A stretch of 64,000 nucleotides of DNA. It comes from Norana najaformis (lineage: Eukaryota; Annelida; Clitellata; Crassiclitellata; Hormogastridae). Positions within the stretch are counted from its first letter, which is position 1. Every line of letters starts with the position of its first letter. Shown in pieces: positions 1 through 10,058 of the stretch. Under the pieces are notes generated by a model, which was given only the letters and a program-made list of their open reading frames with translations, did no database searches and was not told where the DNA came from. The position numbers were made by a program, and so were the translations under genes. Location of the stretch: contig OZ029929.1 in NCBI GenBank assembly GCA_964023275.1, forward strand, positions 558,001 through 622,000. Direction: 5' to 3'.

Positions 1-174
1 GAAAGAGCGAAGAACCTTAAGAGCTGTTTGATCTATATGCATATTCGAGGACAAAGTAGCCTAAGAATTGGTCTAAAAACAGAAACAAGGACTTGACCTA
101 AATTACAGTCTATGGCTGTGCGAGATAGCAGACAGATGACAATCTAATTGCAGGTGATCAAATTTCTAATTTAC

Positions 175-287
175 CTGAACTGTTTTAAGAAGTCTATGAT
201 GTTAGCATCATCCTCCAGCTGCTGAGGCTGGTAAGGTGCCGAGGCGACGAGAGTGGCTAGAAACACGATGCAGACAAATGGAGACAT
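175..287 (-). CDS. IL17-like: IL-17-like cytokine, copy 0: first coding exon only (partial gene)
   Basis: This 113-nt exon begins at an ATG (287-285) and ends in phase 2 at a GTAA donor (174-171). It encodes 37 residues: a signal peptide of about 17 residues (MSPFVCIVFLATLVASA), then a short acidic propeptide-like stretch ending DFLKQF. The same exon precedes the cytokine exon in five complete copies further right, so the rest of this gene should lie beyond the left edge; positions 1-174 are its intron. All 113 nt are identical to exon 1 of copy 3 (18990-19102), more similar than to the adjacent copies 1 and 2. The protein is predicted to be secreted. Its identity rests on the other copies, because no cytokine domain is visible here. 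Confidence 0.75.
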
Positions 288-438
288 GACGACGATTCTC
301 AACAAGTCAAATAATTCAGATATAAATTTATAAATATAAATAATACAAATGCGTAAAATTCGAGATCCTCGGTTAGAAGCTGAACTGTTTGTAGTCTACT
401 GCTTAACTCTGTTTGATTCTGTTCGATCTCTTCGTCCC

Positions 439-446
439 CTTAAATA
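439..446 (-). promoter_or_regulatory. TATA-like core promoter of IL-17-like copy 0
   Basis: On the minus strand this reads TATTTAAG, followed by GGGACGAAGAGATCGAA. It lies about 150 bp upstream of the ATG and is kept in all six copies. A conserved block with the Ets-like core AGGAAG (plus strand gcatgagtaaagaggaagcc, 658-677) lies about 215 bp further upstream. Promoter function is inferred from position and conservation. Confidence 0.5.
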
Positions 447-1216
447 CTCATCCGAAGTCGGTACAATGGGGTGCGTTAACCCCAGTGACGAAATCATGAC
501 TGACAGAAAATTATCCGGCGTTTCAACGTCTCCCCGACACACATACTGTAGACACACAGACTCGCTCCTGGTTATTCTTGAGCCTTGAACGCCACAGGGC
601 CTGCCTCAGACAGGCATTTCCAATGGGTAGGATCATTGTTTCGACAACTTTTGTCCAGCATGAGTAAAGAGGAAGCCTTATATCTTTGCATGTGTTTCGT
701 TTCTATATCATATTTTGACCACGTGGATATATTTAAACACATGCGTGTATCGACGCACGCATGCGTGTTTATGTACAAATATGTTGTATATATAGTTTCG
801 AGGCGTATGCAAAGCCGCCGACGTGTACTTCAGTACACTAACAGGATGTAAACTGGTCGTCATTAATCGTGTGATGTAAACAAGGCCAAGAGGGCCGTAA
901 TTTTGAACGGAGCGCTGTCGCGTAAACGCTCTCTCGGTGTAGGTCAATGCGCCCTGACTAATAAATTACTGTAAGGGAATGTCCTGTATTTATCCGCGGT
1001 TTGAAAGCTGTATGGCGGATGGGGGTGGGGTAAGAGAAACGAGAGCGTGAAGGAAAGAATCGATTCCTTAGTAATGGGTACATATTCACGCTGATTATCA
1101 GGTATATCCCGGATGCATACCCAGAAAGAGACACATTATTATCATTAGTTGAATATCATTATCTATTTATTATTATTACTTGTTACTAATTATTATTAAT
1201 TATTGTTTTATGTTAT

Positions 1217-1470
1217 TATTAATATTACTACTACTACTACAACAACTACAAGATCTACAACAACTACTACAACATTTTTATTGTGTGTCACAGAACTAAG
1301 CAATCTTATTCCTCTCAAAAGTAACATGCACAGACATGAAGTAAGACCTGGACTACTCCAATTACAGACACACCTTCCTCAAAATTCTTATGCAATTGTC
1401 CCTCTATCCATTCATCCATCTATCCATCCATCCATCCACCAAAATGTCCATCCATCCAAATATCCATCCG
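1217..1470. repeat. Simple repeats: (ACT/ACA)n and (CCAT)n
   Basis: An interrupted trinucleotide tract (act, aca) runs from 1222 to 1275, and a CCAT tetranucleotide run from about 1406 to 1470. The open plus-strand frame across both is a by-product of the repeats. Confidence 0.8.
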
Positions 1471-1487
1471 ATGGAAGCAGAAATTAC

Positions 1488-1676
1488 TCAGTTGCAGAAG
1501 ATCCACGAGGCTGGATCGATCCTCGATCCGTGGTAAACGACCTGGTAGTGGGTGTGGTCAGTCATTCCAGAGCCATAGCAACCACAGTGAAGACCTGGTG
1601 CGTAGCAACGGCCTGTCCCTCTGAGACAGTCGCTGGCATAGAAACGCGGTCCGGTTTTCAGTAGAAGATCACAAAG
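1488..1676 (-). CDS. Candidate terminal exon of a small cysteine-rich protein (unknown family)
   Basis: On the minus strand a pyrimidine-rich tract ends in CCACAG at 1682-1677, a good acceptor. From 1676 the frame is open for 62 codons to a TGA at 1490-1488. The peptide has six cysteines at exon residues 2, 17, 24, 31, 33 and 61, including a GLHCGCYGSG core, and ends WIFCN. I do not recognise the family. No upstream exon or signal peptide was found with confidence. The corresponding sequences in the next two repeat units (about 6690-6885 and 14675-14868) are frameshifted and have lost cysteines. This is therefore either the surviving member of a co-duplicated gene or a decaying relic that happens to be open. 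A secreted, disulphide-rich product is only a guess from the composition. Confidence 0.35.
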   Translation of the reverse strand, partial: LCDLLLKTGPRFYASDCLRGTGRCYAPGLHCGCYGSGMTDHTHYQVVYHGSRIDPASWIFCN

Positions 1677-1844
1677 CTGTGGCCTAAAGAAGTGGAAAAA
1701 GCATAAACAATGCCCTCTATGTTTTACTTATAGCTTAGCTTTCTCTAATGATTCTCACACTATTAGCCAAACAATAGTTTTAACGAAAGGGAGTTAGAAG
1801 GAGAAGACATTGGTACCCGCCACTTTCCAGTCCAAAGGTACATC

Positions 1845-2090
1845 CATGATAAAAACGCGTTTTAAAACCTCTTAAGGGCGTTATAGTTGGAAACACACAT
1901 ACATGCATGTACACATACATACATCGTAATCGTAATCGTAAATTTGTAAAGCGCCTCTTCAAGGTAGCCTCATCAGAGGAGATCCCGGTCCGGCCCAGAA
2001 CTGGGAATAATACGGTCTTCAAGCGCCTACGGAAGAGGGAGGGGAAGAGGGAGACAAGCTCCAATTAAAAGGCCGGCAGGTAAGTCATTC
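1845..2090. repeat. Dispersed-repeat fragments
   Basis: Positions 1845-1900 match one arm of the inverted repeat described at 7045-7700. Positions 1925-2085 start with cgtaatcgtaatcgtaa and the tttgtaaagcgcctcttc type of tail seen near other retroelement ends in the window. No intact coding sequence is present. Confidence 0.5.
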
Positions 2091-2330
2091 CATACATACA
2101 TACATACATACATACTTACATGCACACATACATAATACACACATACACACATATATACATGCATACATACATACATACATACATACATACATACATACAT
2201 ACATACATACACACATACATACATACATACATACATACATACATACAATACATATACACATATACACACATACATACACACATACATACACACATACATA
2301 CATGCACACATATATACTAACTTACTTGAT
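2090..2330. repeat. (ACAT)n microsatellite
   Basis: A near-perfect acat/acac tetranucleotide array of about 220 bp. Long open frames exist on both strands only because the repeat lacks stop codons. Confidence 0.95.
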
Positions 2331-3077
2331 ATCTGTGTCATTTTGATTTGGTAATTATTTGTCTTACGGTGTATATGCTCACCCTTGCGCCGCATTCGGG
2401 TGCAGTCAGTGAACAACTGAACATGTACAGCGCCCTTTTTCTGTCTCAAATGGACCACGGTGCTCTATAACTCGTCTCATTGGACTCATTATTATCATTA
2501 TTTTATGAGAGTAACAGTAGTAGTAATCGTATTAGGGGTGGAGGTGGTGGTGATAGTAATAATAACAACGACAGCAAGAACAACAATGAGAGTAGTCGTA
2601 ACATTTATAATGATGGCCATCAGCGATGAAGGTAGCAAAAAATAGCACTTCCACTATTCTCTACCCACTTTATTTTGCTGAACACACTTAACGTAGTTTT
2701 CGCAACTAGCTTAGAAGAAAGTCAACAACGGCAAACCAGTCACCCACCTCGTTCAGTTACCTAAAATCCCCCGCAATCAGCAGGACCGAATCCACTCCAG
2801 CCAAAAGACACGACGAATAAGAAAACAAAGGAACATTGTAAGTGAAGAAGATGTATGCTATCGCACGAAAGGAAAGGTAAAGCCATTAAAGAAAAGTGAT
2901 GACACAGGCAGGTAATTCAATACAAGGCATTATAAAGCAAACAATCACATTGTTAAGTCAGTCAGTCAAATGTAAAGTAAGGTAAGTGAAGCCATGGTAA
3001 GTCGAGCATATGATACTAGGTACCCCCTATTCTATGTAAACATTTGCAAATATAAAACATTATACAATTCGGAGAAC
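2331..3077. other. Intergenic, no gene seen
   Basis: This stretch separates the microsatellite from the end of the copy 1 downstream region. It is AT-rich with short interrupted repeats. Related sequence recurs at about 8300-8680 and 16300-16700, so it belongs to the tandemly duplicated unit. No exon was recognised. Confidence 0.5.
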
Positions 3078-4446
3078 TTTATTCAAATATTTTTAAGTCA
3101 AACATCTAACACGAGTAAACAATAAACACTCGAAAATGAAAACTAATTCTAAATAAATTAGAAAATATGTACAAAAGACAAAATACTTATTTTCGAAGTT
3201 CTTTAAAATGAACCAATTCTTAACTCAACTGACGGAATGCGTAAAAACACACATTGAGCAATAAACAGAGACAACGAATTGGACATGACAAGCACTCTCA
3301 CAAAATAAATTATTGAAAAAGTATTTAATATTTCGAAACCTAAAATATTATTAATACACGCTAAATTTAATTAGCATAATATCTTTTAAAGCAGAGAAAT
3401 GTGTATAAGAAAGAAGGGTTGAAAATATGCTATCTTACTCGGCAAAATCGTAACAGAGTGATTACCGAGGACGGACAATAGTAGAGGAAAGTTTCGTAAT
3501 ATACTTTTATTCACTGGCAAAGCAAAAGAACCAAAAAATATTCGAAATATTATTATGCAGTATACCCAATTTTATTAAATATCAAATATAAAATGAGAAC
3601 ATTCCATTGAAACACAGTAGTGAATAAGTTATTAACATTTCTTAATTGTCCAACGTACAAAAGCAATAAATTAATGCGGAAATTCGATTATGCATCACAA
3701 TGTCTTCCAACAAAACCAAGTAGTAGATGAAATCTCACGAGCAAAATACTGACAGGTTTGAATCTCAAAAGATCACAAAACTCATAAGAAAATCTTAATT
3801 AGACTCTAACAGCCCACAAAACATGAAACGTCTTTGCAACGACAACATGAACAAAAACAACGGCGTGTAAAATAGACAACCCGCGTAAGGACTTTGAACA
3901 AATCGCAACAAGTATAATAATCTCTACTGCAGTTTCCATCCCTAAACTAATGAATGATATTAACGCCGCGTTAACTCACAGGATGATGACGACAACAAAA
4001 AAGATCAAGGTGTCATGATGATGATTAAAAAACTCGACTACTCAAAAAAGTGGCCAAAAGGCATCACAAAACAATAAATACATAAATACGAAATAAATAC
4101 ATAAATAGAAAAAATTCGAGCAAATATATAATTTAAATACTATAGTTAAATAGATTAATAAATACGAAGTATATAGATTGAGTCGTATTACAGGAACCTA
4201 CACTTGTGCACAGTTGGCCCAGTGTGGGACCAAGTTCATAGAATTGAAAGACATATCCAGTCAGTCAGTCGTTGACAAACATGTCAATCATTAAGTCTCG
4301 AAATTTCTATCCATTCTGTATGACCTAGACTAGAGTTTTCTCGCATCAATTGATCCATACAGTAATTTCATATATACGAACAATAATCTTTTATATGTAG
4401 ATTCCTTCAAGTGATATGGTTGATCCCGAAAATCCCCTTTGGCTCC
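3078..4446 (-). other. Predicted long 3' UTR of IL-17-like copy 1
   Basis: This AT-rich segment of about 1.37 kb follows the stop codon on the sense strand. It is nearly identical in copies 2 (8687-10058) and 3 (16702-18083), and diverged versions follow copies 4 and 5. At its far end the minus strand carries AATAAA (plus tttatt at 3078-3083), and the variant ATTAAA occupies the matching position in copies 4 and 5. UTR status is inferred from this conservation and needs transcript support. Confidence 0.4.
4073..4108 (-). promoter_or_regulatory. AU-rich element cluster downstream of copy 1
   Basis: On the sense (minus) strand this reads as four AUUUA pentamers within about 32 nt, with more scattered just upstream, around 340-370 nt after the stop codon. 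Clustered AUUUA motifs are the classic mRNA-destabilising element of cytokine transcripts. The tract is also a TAAAT-type simple repeat, so function depends on it being transcribed. Confidence 0.45.
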
Positions 4447-5512
4447 TTAGGATAACGTTGGCTCCTCGGTCGGGCCCGGCTGGTTGTCCGACTGCTGTGT
4501 TCGTGGAACAGCCAACGTGCATCCAACCTGCCACTTCAGCCAGTCGTCGGTCCACGTGACCACACCAGATGATGACGTCTTTTTGACTTTGATTGGCACG
4601 TAGTAATAGACATGTTCACAGACGTTGGCCGATCCCTCAACCATGGACCCTGTGCATTCAGCTTTGACAAGGTCAGCTGGCTGGCGGTTGGAGTCGGTTT
4701 GGACAGTGTATGTCCAGGGGCAGACGGATCGGTTCTGGAGGTTGGATGTGGAGTCCTGAAGAAGACGGATGGTCAGCGATGCGTCACGTCGTGTCCTAAC
4801 CTTGACCTTTTCGGTGGCTTCTGAAGGTGTCAAGGTTGTGCTGAGAGATTCGTCAGATCTAAACAAGTTAATAAGAAACGTTCTCTGTTTTACAACCATT
4901 GCAATTTCACAGTGTTTGAACGTAATCTAACGTCTACAAATTCCTGTGGTGTAAAGTGTTTTGTCATCCGATTTGACCGAACATTCATTTGTTGCATTCT
5001 AATCTGATCTGATCCAATCTAATCTGATAACTTCTATAGCGCCGTTATTTTATTGCACAAAGTATTTTATTCTAAGCGACACAACATTCAAAATTTGAAA
5101 TCCACGGAGTGATTCGCAATACAACTAAGGTGAATCCAAGGCACCTTTTGATGGTCATTTCTCAATTATATCTAGATACATCTTGAGGCGAGAGGCCCAA
5201 AAGTTAAGAAACCTAACTCTATTCTAGAAAGAGCAAAATACCGCAAAATCTGTATGGTCTGAATGCATTGTCGAGGATAATGCAGCCTAAAAATGGTCTA
5301 AAAGCTTAATCAGGGACTGGACCCAATTCTAGTCGATGGTCGTGATGCGATGACAGTCAGGCGACAATCTAATTACAGATGTTCGATTTTCTAATTTACC
5401 TGAACTGTTTTAATAAGTCTACGATGTCAGCATCCTGCTCCAGCTGCTGAGACTGGTAAGGTGCCGAGGCGACGAGAGTGGCTAAAAACACGATGCAGAC
5501 AAATGGAGACAT
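4447..5512 (-). CDS. IL17-like: IL-17-like secreted cytokine, copy 1
   Basis: Two exons: 5512-5400 (113 nt, ending AG|GTAA) and 4858-4447 (acceptor TTGTTTAG), joined in phase 2 through a split Arg codon to give 174 residues. Residues 1-17 are a signal peptide; 39-80 are a Ser/Thr/Arg-rich linker with a basic RTRR run. The cytokine domain starts at SVCPW (82-86), followed by the NRQP motif (95-98), AEC (104-106), NVC (116-118), YYYVPI (122-127) and VGCT (149-152). These match the IL-17 family pattern of PW, NR.P..L..A.C, VP and VGC. Mature cysteines are only C84, C106, C118 and C151; the second Cys of the usual VGCTC is Leu153. It probably acts as a dimeric secreted ligand of IL-17 receptors in innate immunity (family knowledge). 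Exon 2 differs from copy 2 at one residue (Ala52 here, Val there). The intron (4859-5399) carries an old repeat insertion with ttctatagcgccgtt, present in all copies. Confidence 0.87.
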
Positions 5513-5663
5513 GACGACGAATCTCAACAAGTCAAATAATTCAGATATAAATTTATAAATATTATTAATACAGATGCGTAAAATTCGAGATCCTCGATTA
5601 GAAGCTGAACTCTTTGTAGTCTACTGCTTAACTCTGTTTGATTCTGTTCGATCTCTTCGTCCC

Positions 5664-5671
5664 CTTAAATA
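5664..5671 (-). promoter_or_regulatory. TATA-like core promoter of IL-17-like copy 1
   Basis: TATTTAAG on the minus strand, about 152 bp upstream of the ATG. The preceding bases read TTAT rather than the GAGT of copies 0 and 3-5, a variant shared only with copy 2. The upstream Ets-like block lies at 5891-5910. Confidence 0.5.
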
Positions 5672-6429
5672 ATAACCCGAAGTCGGTGCAATGGGGTGCG
5701 TTATCCCCAGTGACGAAATCATGACTGACAGAAAATTATCCGGCGTTTCGCCGTCTCCCCGACACACAACTGCAGACACATAGACTTGCTCCTGGTTTTT
5801 CTTGAGCCTTGAACGCCACAGGGCTTGCTTCAGACAGACGTTATTCACTCATTTCCAATGGGTAGTATCATTGTTTCGACAACTTGTCCAGCATGAGTAA
5901 AGAGGAAGCCTTGTGTCCTATAATATGTTCCGTCTCTATACAATATTTTAAGCACGTGGCTATATTTATACACACGCGTGTATCTATGTACGCTTGCGAG
6001 TGTTCGTATAAATATGTGGGTATGTATATATGTTCTCGGCTTATGCAAAGCCGTAGACGTGCATACGCGGTAAACAGGATGTAAACTGGTCATTGATAGT
6101 AGTTTGATCTAAATAAGGACGTGATTTTGAGCGGAGCGCAATCGCATAATGAGGCTACTCGCTGCAGGAACTGAGATTGACTAATAAGTTATTGTAGTAA
6201 GGGAATGTCCCTATGTTTGTCTGCGGTTTGAGAGCTATATGGGTGGGTGGAGGTGGGGCAAGAGAAGCGAGAGCGTGAAGGAGAGGATCGATTGTTTAGT
6301 TATGGGTACATGTTCACGTTGATTATCAGGTTTATCCCGGATGCATACCCAGAAAGAGACACATTATTATCATTAGTTGATTATCATTATCTATTTATAA
6401 CTATTTCTTATTAATTATTATTTAGTAAT

Positions 6430-6480
6430 GTTATTTGTTATTATTAATATTTTTACTACTACTACTACTTCTGCCATTGC
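6430..6480. repeat. (ACT)n-type simple repeat
   Basis: Interrupted tta/act trinucleotides, repeated in the next unit at about 14410-14480. A conserved open minus-strand frame over 6431-6790 is driven by this repeat and the decayed cysteine-rich exon. Confidence 0.6.
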
Positions 6481-6687
6481 TGCTGGTACTACTACTTATA
6501 CTGCTAATTCTTTTATTGTGTCTCTCAGAACTAAGCAATCTTTTTCCTCTCAAAAATAGCATGCACAGACATAAAGCAAGACCTGGACTGCTCCAATTAT
6601 AGATATATCTTCTCAGAATTTTCATGGAATTCCTCATTTTTCCGTCGATGCATCCATGCGTCTCTCCAACCATCCGATGGAGCAGAA

Positions 6688-6885
6688 ATTCCTCAGTTGC
6701 AGAAGAAAGATGCAAGAGGCTGAATCGATTCTCGTTGCGTAGTAATCGACCTGGTAGTGAATGTGGTCCGTCATTCCAGAGCCATAGCAACCACAGTGAA
6801 GACCCCGGTGAGTAGCAACGGCCTGTCCCTCTGAGACCGTCGCTGGCATGGAAACGCGGTCCGGTTTTCAGTAGAATATCACAAA
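6688..6885 (-). pseudogene. Decayed copy of the cysteine-rich exon (unit 1)
   Basis: This aligns with the open exon at 1488-1676 and keeps the GLHCGCYGSG stretch in one frame. It has an extra G in the middle, which shifts the frame before that stretch, and a 4-nt insertion near the end that removes the stop. The second cysteine is Gly. No continuous product is possible. Confidence 0.45.
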
Positions 6886-7044
6886 GCTGTGGCCTAAAGA
6901 AGTGGAAAAAGCATAAACAATGCCCTCTACGTTTTACTTTTAGCTTAGCTTTCTCTAATGATTCTCATACTCTTAGCCAAACAATAGTTTTAACGAAAGG
7001 GGGTTAGAAGGAGAAGACATTGGTACCCGCCACTTTCCAGTCCA

Positions 7045-7700
7045 AAGGTACATCCATGATAAAAACGCGTTTTAAAACCTCTTAAGGGCGTTAAAGTTGG
7101 AAACACATATAAGCACACATACATGCACACATACAGACACACATACATACATACATACATATATAATAATAATAATTATTATTATTATTACTGTTATTAT
7201 TATTACTATTATTTTTATTATTATTAATAATTACTTACTTGACTAGTTTTATATCTAGCTTCTTATCAGTTCATCCCTTTGGCCTTCGAGACCCTTGGTC
7301 CGATAAATTTACAGGGCCTGGAGTTCTTATCTAATCTGGGTGGACACTTGACCAGGGTTTCCGGAGACCCAAGAGAGACCGCTTTCCTTTTCCAACGTGT
7401 TGCCTGCACAATTCAACGTTTTAATTTGATTGCCTTCCAGGGCACTTTCGAGGAGTCTGACATCAACGAAGATCAGCCATCCCAGAAAACAATTTTTTCA
7501 TCCGGATAATTTTTCAGCTCCCTGAGGGATCATAAATACCTCGGGGCAAAAAAATAATTATAATATTAATAATAATAATAATTATTATTATATATGTATG
7601 CATGTATGTATGAATGTATGCGTGCCTGTATGTGTGCTTATGTGTGTTTCCAACTTTAGCGCCCTTAAGAGGTCTTAAAGTGTTCATTATCATGGATGTA
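7045..7700. repeat. Inverted repeat with ~130-bp arms around a retroelement fragment
   Basis: The left arm (about 7045-7180, running tacatccatg, cctcttaagggcg, gttggaaacac, acataca, ataataat) is the reverse complement of the right arm (about 7565-7700), with a few mismatches. The spacer carries the plus-strand fragment at 7262-7508. The same structure occurs at 15025-15685. Such a foldback arrangement fits a composite element or inverted insertion of two copies of one repeat. Confidence 0.6.
7262..7508 (+). pseudogene. Retroelement polyprotein C-terminal fragment
   Basis: The plus-strand frame reads FAFETLGPINLQG, FLSNLGGHLTRVSGDPRET and FLFQRVACTIQRFN. This resembles a conserved tail segment found after the reverse transcriptase in invertebrate retroelement proteins (FxPIAxETLGP, LGRRI, GDxRET, FLFQRxS). 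Only this segment is present and no RT domain is attached, so it is a 3' fragment. The exact clade is uncertain. Confidence 0.55.
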
Positions 7701-7760
7701 TTTTATAATAATAGTAATTATTATTATTATTATTATCATCATCATCATCATCATCATCAG
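7700..7760. repeat. (ATT)n(ATC)n microsatellite
   Basis: Trinucleotide tract between the inverted-repeat arm and the second retroelement fragment. It is expanded in the equivalent unit at 15675-15778. Confidence 0.8.
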
Positions 7761-7761
7761 A

Positions 7762-8220
7762 GTGCAGACGTTCCAAGCACGAAGGAGCCAATAGGTCTCC
7801 TGAGGACTGACAGCAAGCGGCCCGATGGTGCTACACTTGTTGCTTGGGCGGCTGGTAAATATATGTATGACCTGGGATGCTACAGTGGTCCATACTTGTG
7901 CCATCTTCTACTTGTCGCAGACAGCGATTTCAGCAGGTTCTGCAGCTGAAGAAGCAGCAACCCAAAAGTCTGCAAAATATGCACTTTTGCCTACAACCCA
8001 CAAGTTTGTTCCCATTGCCTTTGAGACCCTTGGTCCAATACATGCTGAGGGCACAGAATTTCTTTCAGAGTTGGGGTGTCGCATTTCAGCAGTCGCCGGA
8101 GACGACCGTGAGACTCGTTTCCTGTTCCAGCGCCTCTCTATCTGTGTCCAGTGCTACAATGCCATTACATTCAGAGGCACATTTTCAGACGGCTGTGAAA
8201 ACTACTGGGACGAGGCCTGA
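7762..8220 (+). pseudogene. Second, longer retroelement polyprotein C-terminal fragment
   Basis: It opens with DVPSTKEPIGLLRTDSKRPDG. Near 7860-7870 the frame must shift by one base to continue as WDATVVHTCA, then KFVPIAFETLGPIHAEG, FLSELG, GDDRETRFLFQRLS and a TGA at 8218-8220. The two frames together follow the usual order of this retroelement tail (EP.GL.R.D.KRPDG, WD.TV, FETLGP, FLFQR). The frameshift makes this copy non-functional. A near-identical copy lies at 15775-16262. Confidence 0.6.
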
Positions 8221-8686
8221 TTTCTCAGAGATCATTTTATACTCCTAACTTAATTTTTCAGTTCCTGAGGGATCATTTCTACCTCGGGTTAAAAAATAAT
8301 AAAAACAGTGACAGCAAGAACAACATTAAGAGTAATCATAACATTTATAATGATGGCCATCAGAGATGAAGGCAGCAAAATAGCACTTCCACCACTATTC
8401 TCTACCCACTTTATTTTGCTGAACACACTTAAGGCAGTTTTCGCAACCGGCTTAGAAGAGGGTTTAACAAGGTAAAGCGATTAAAGAAAATTGATGACAC
8501 AGGCAGCTAATTCAACTCAAGGCATTATAAAGCAAATAAACACACTGTAAGGTCAGTCAGCCAAACCTAAAGTAAAGTAAGGTAAGTAAAGCTATGGTAA
8601 GTCGAGCAGAGATTTGAGATTTTGACTATGTACCTCTATTCTATGTAAACATTTGCAAATATAAAACATTATACAATTCGAAGAAC
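8221..8686. other. Intergenic, no gene seen
   Basis: AT-rich sequence between the retroelement fragment and the copy 2 downstream region, shared with 16263-16701 at high similarity. No exon or RNA gene was recognised. Confidence 0.5.
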
Positions 8687-10058
8687 TTTATTCAAATATT
8701 TTTAAGTCAAACATCTAACACGAGTAAACAATAAACATTCGAAAATGAAACTAATTCTAAATAAATTAGAAAATATGTACATAAGACAAAATACTTATTT
8801 TCGGAGTTCTTTAAAATGAACCAATTCTTAACTCAACTGACGGAATGCGTAAAAACACACATTGAGCAATAAACAGAGACAACGAATTGGACATGGCAAG
8901 CACTCTCATAAAATAAATAATTGAAAAAAAGAATTTAATATTTCGAGACCTAAAATATTATTAATACACGCTAAATTTAATTAGCATAATATCTTTTAAA
9001 GCAGAGAAATGTGTATAAGAAAGAAGCGTTGAAAATATGCTATCTTACTCGGCAAAATCGTAACAAAGTGATTACCGAGGACGGACAATAGTAGAGGAAA
9101 GTTTCGTAATATACTTTTATTCACTGGCAAAGCAAAAGAACCAAAAAATATTCGAAATATTATTATCCAGTATACCCAATTTTATTAAATATCAAATACA
9201 AAATGAGAACATTCCATTGAAACACAGTAGTGAATAAGTTATTAACATTTCTTAATTGTCCAACGTAAAAAGCAATAAATTACTGCGGAAATTCGATTAT
9301 GCATCACAATGTCTTCCAACAAAACCAAGTAGTAGATGAAATCTCACGAGCAAAATACTGACAGGTTTGAATCTCAAAAGATCACAAAACTCATAAGAAA
9401 ATCTTAATTAGACTCTAACAGCCCACAAAACATGAAACGTCTTTGCAACGACAACATGAACAAAAACAACGGCGTGTAAAATAGACAACCCGCGTAAGGA
9501 CTTTGAACAAATCGCAACAAGTATAATAATCTCTACTGCAGTTTCCATCCCTAAACTAATGAATGATATTAATGCCGCGTTAACACACGGGATGATGACG
9601 ACGACAAAAAAGATCAAGGTGTCATGATGATGATTAAAAAACTCGACTACTCAAAAAAGTGGCCAAAAGGCATCACAAAACAATAAATACATAAATACGA
9701 AATAAATACATAAATAGAAAAAAATTCGAGCAAATATATAATTTAAATATTATAGTTAAATAGATTAATAAATACGAAGTATATAGATTGAGTCGTATTA
9801 CAGGAACATATACTGGTGCACAGTTGGCCCAGTGTGGGGTCAAGTTCATAAAATTGACAGTCAAATCCAGTCAGTCAGTCGTTGAACAAATATGTCAATC
9901 ATTAAGTCTCGAAATTTCTGTCCATTCTGTGTGACCTAGACTAGAGTTTTCTCGTAACAATTGATCCATACAATAATTTCATATATACGAACAATAATTT
10001 TTTATATGTAGATTTCCATGAAGTGATATGGTTGATCCCGAAAATCCCCTTTGGCTCC
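8687..10058 (-). other. Predicted long 3' UTR of IL-17-like copy 2
   Basis: Nearly identical to the region after copy 1, with the far-end minus-strand AATAAA at 8692-8687. Small indels and substitutions relative to copy 1 show that the two are separate loci or haplotypes. Confidence 0.4.
9683..9717 (-). promoter_or_regulatory. AU-rich element cluster downstream of copy 2
   Basis: Four AUUUA pentamers on the sense strand in the same spacing as in copy 1, about 345-375 nt after the stop codon. Confidence 0.45.

Noticed and set aside
585-851. Conserved small plus-strand frames upstream of IL-17 copies (also 5884, 11415)
   Set aside because: They cover the proposed promoter region, are antisense to the gene, differ by indels between units and show no coding pattern.
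2027-2458. Long Cys/Tyr/Val/Met-rich open frames on both strands
   Set aside because: They arise from the (ACAT)n microsatellite, which lacks stop codons in all frames.
4612-4824. Plus-strand 70-codon frame opposite the cytokine exon (also at 10224)
   Set aside because: It is antisense to a conserved coding exon and has no recognisable features of its own.
4859-4899. In-frame ATG upstream of IL-17 exon 2, suggesting a leaderless single-exon cytokine
   Set aside because: The extension runs through a good splice acceptor and differs in length and sequence among copies 1-5, while the signal-peptide exon is conserved in every unit.
9408-9864. Short hydrophobic minus-strand frames in the region after copy 2
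   Set aside because: They lie in the AT-rich presumed 3' UTR; the equivalents after copies 1 and 3 are interrupted.
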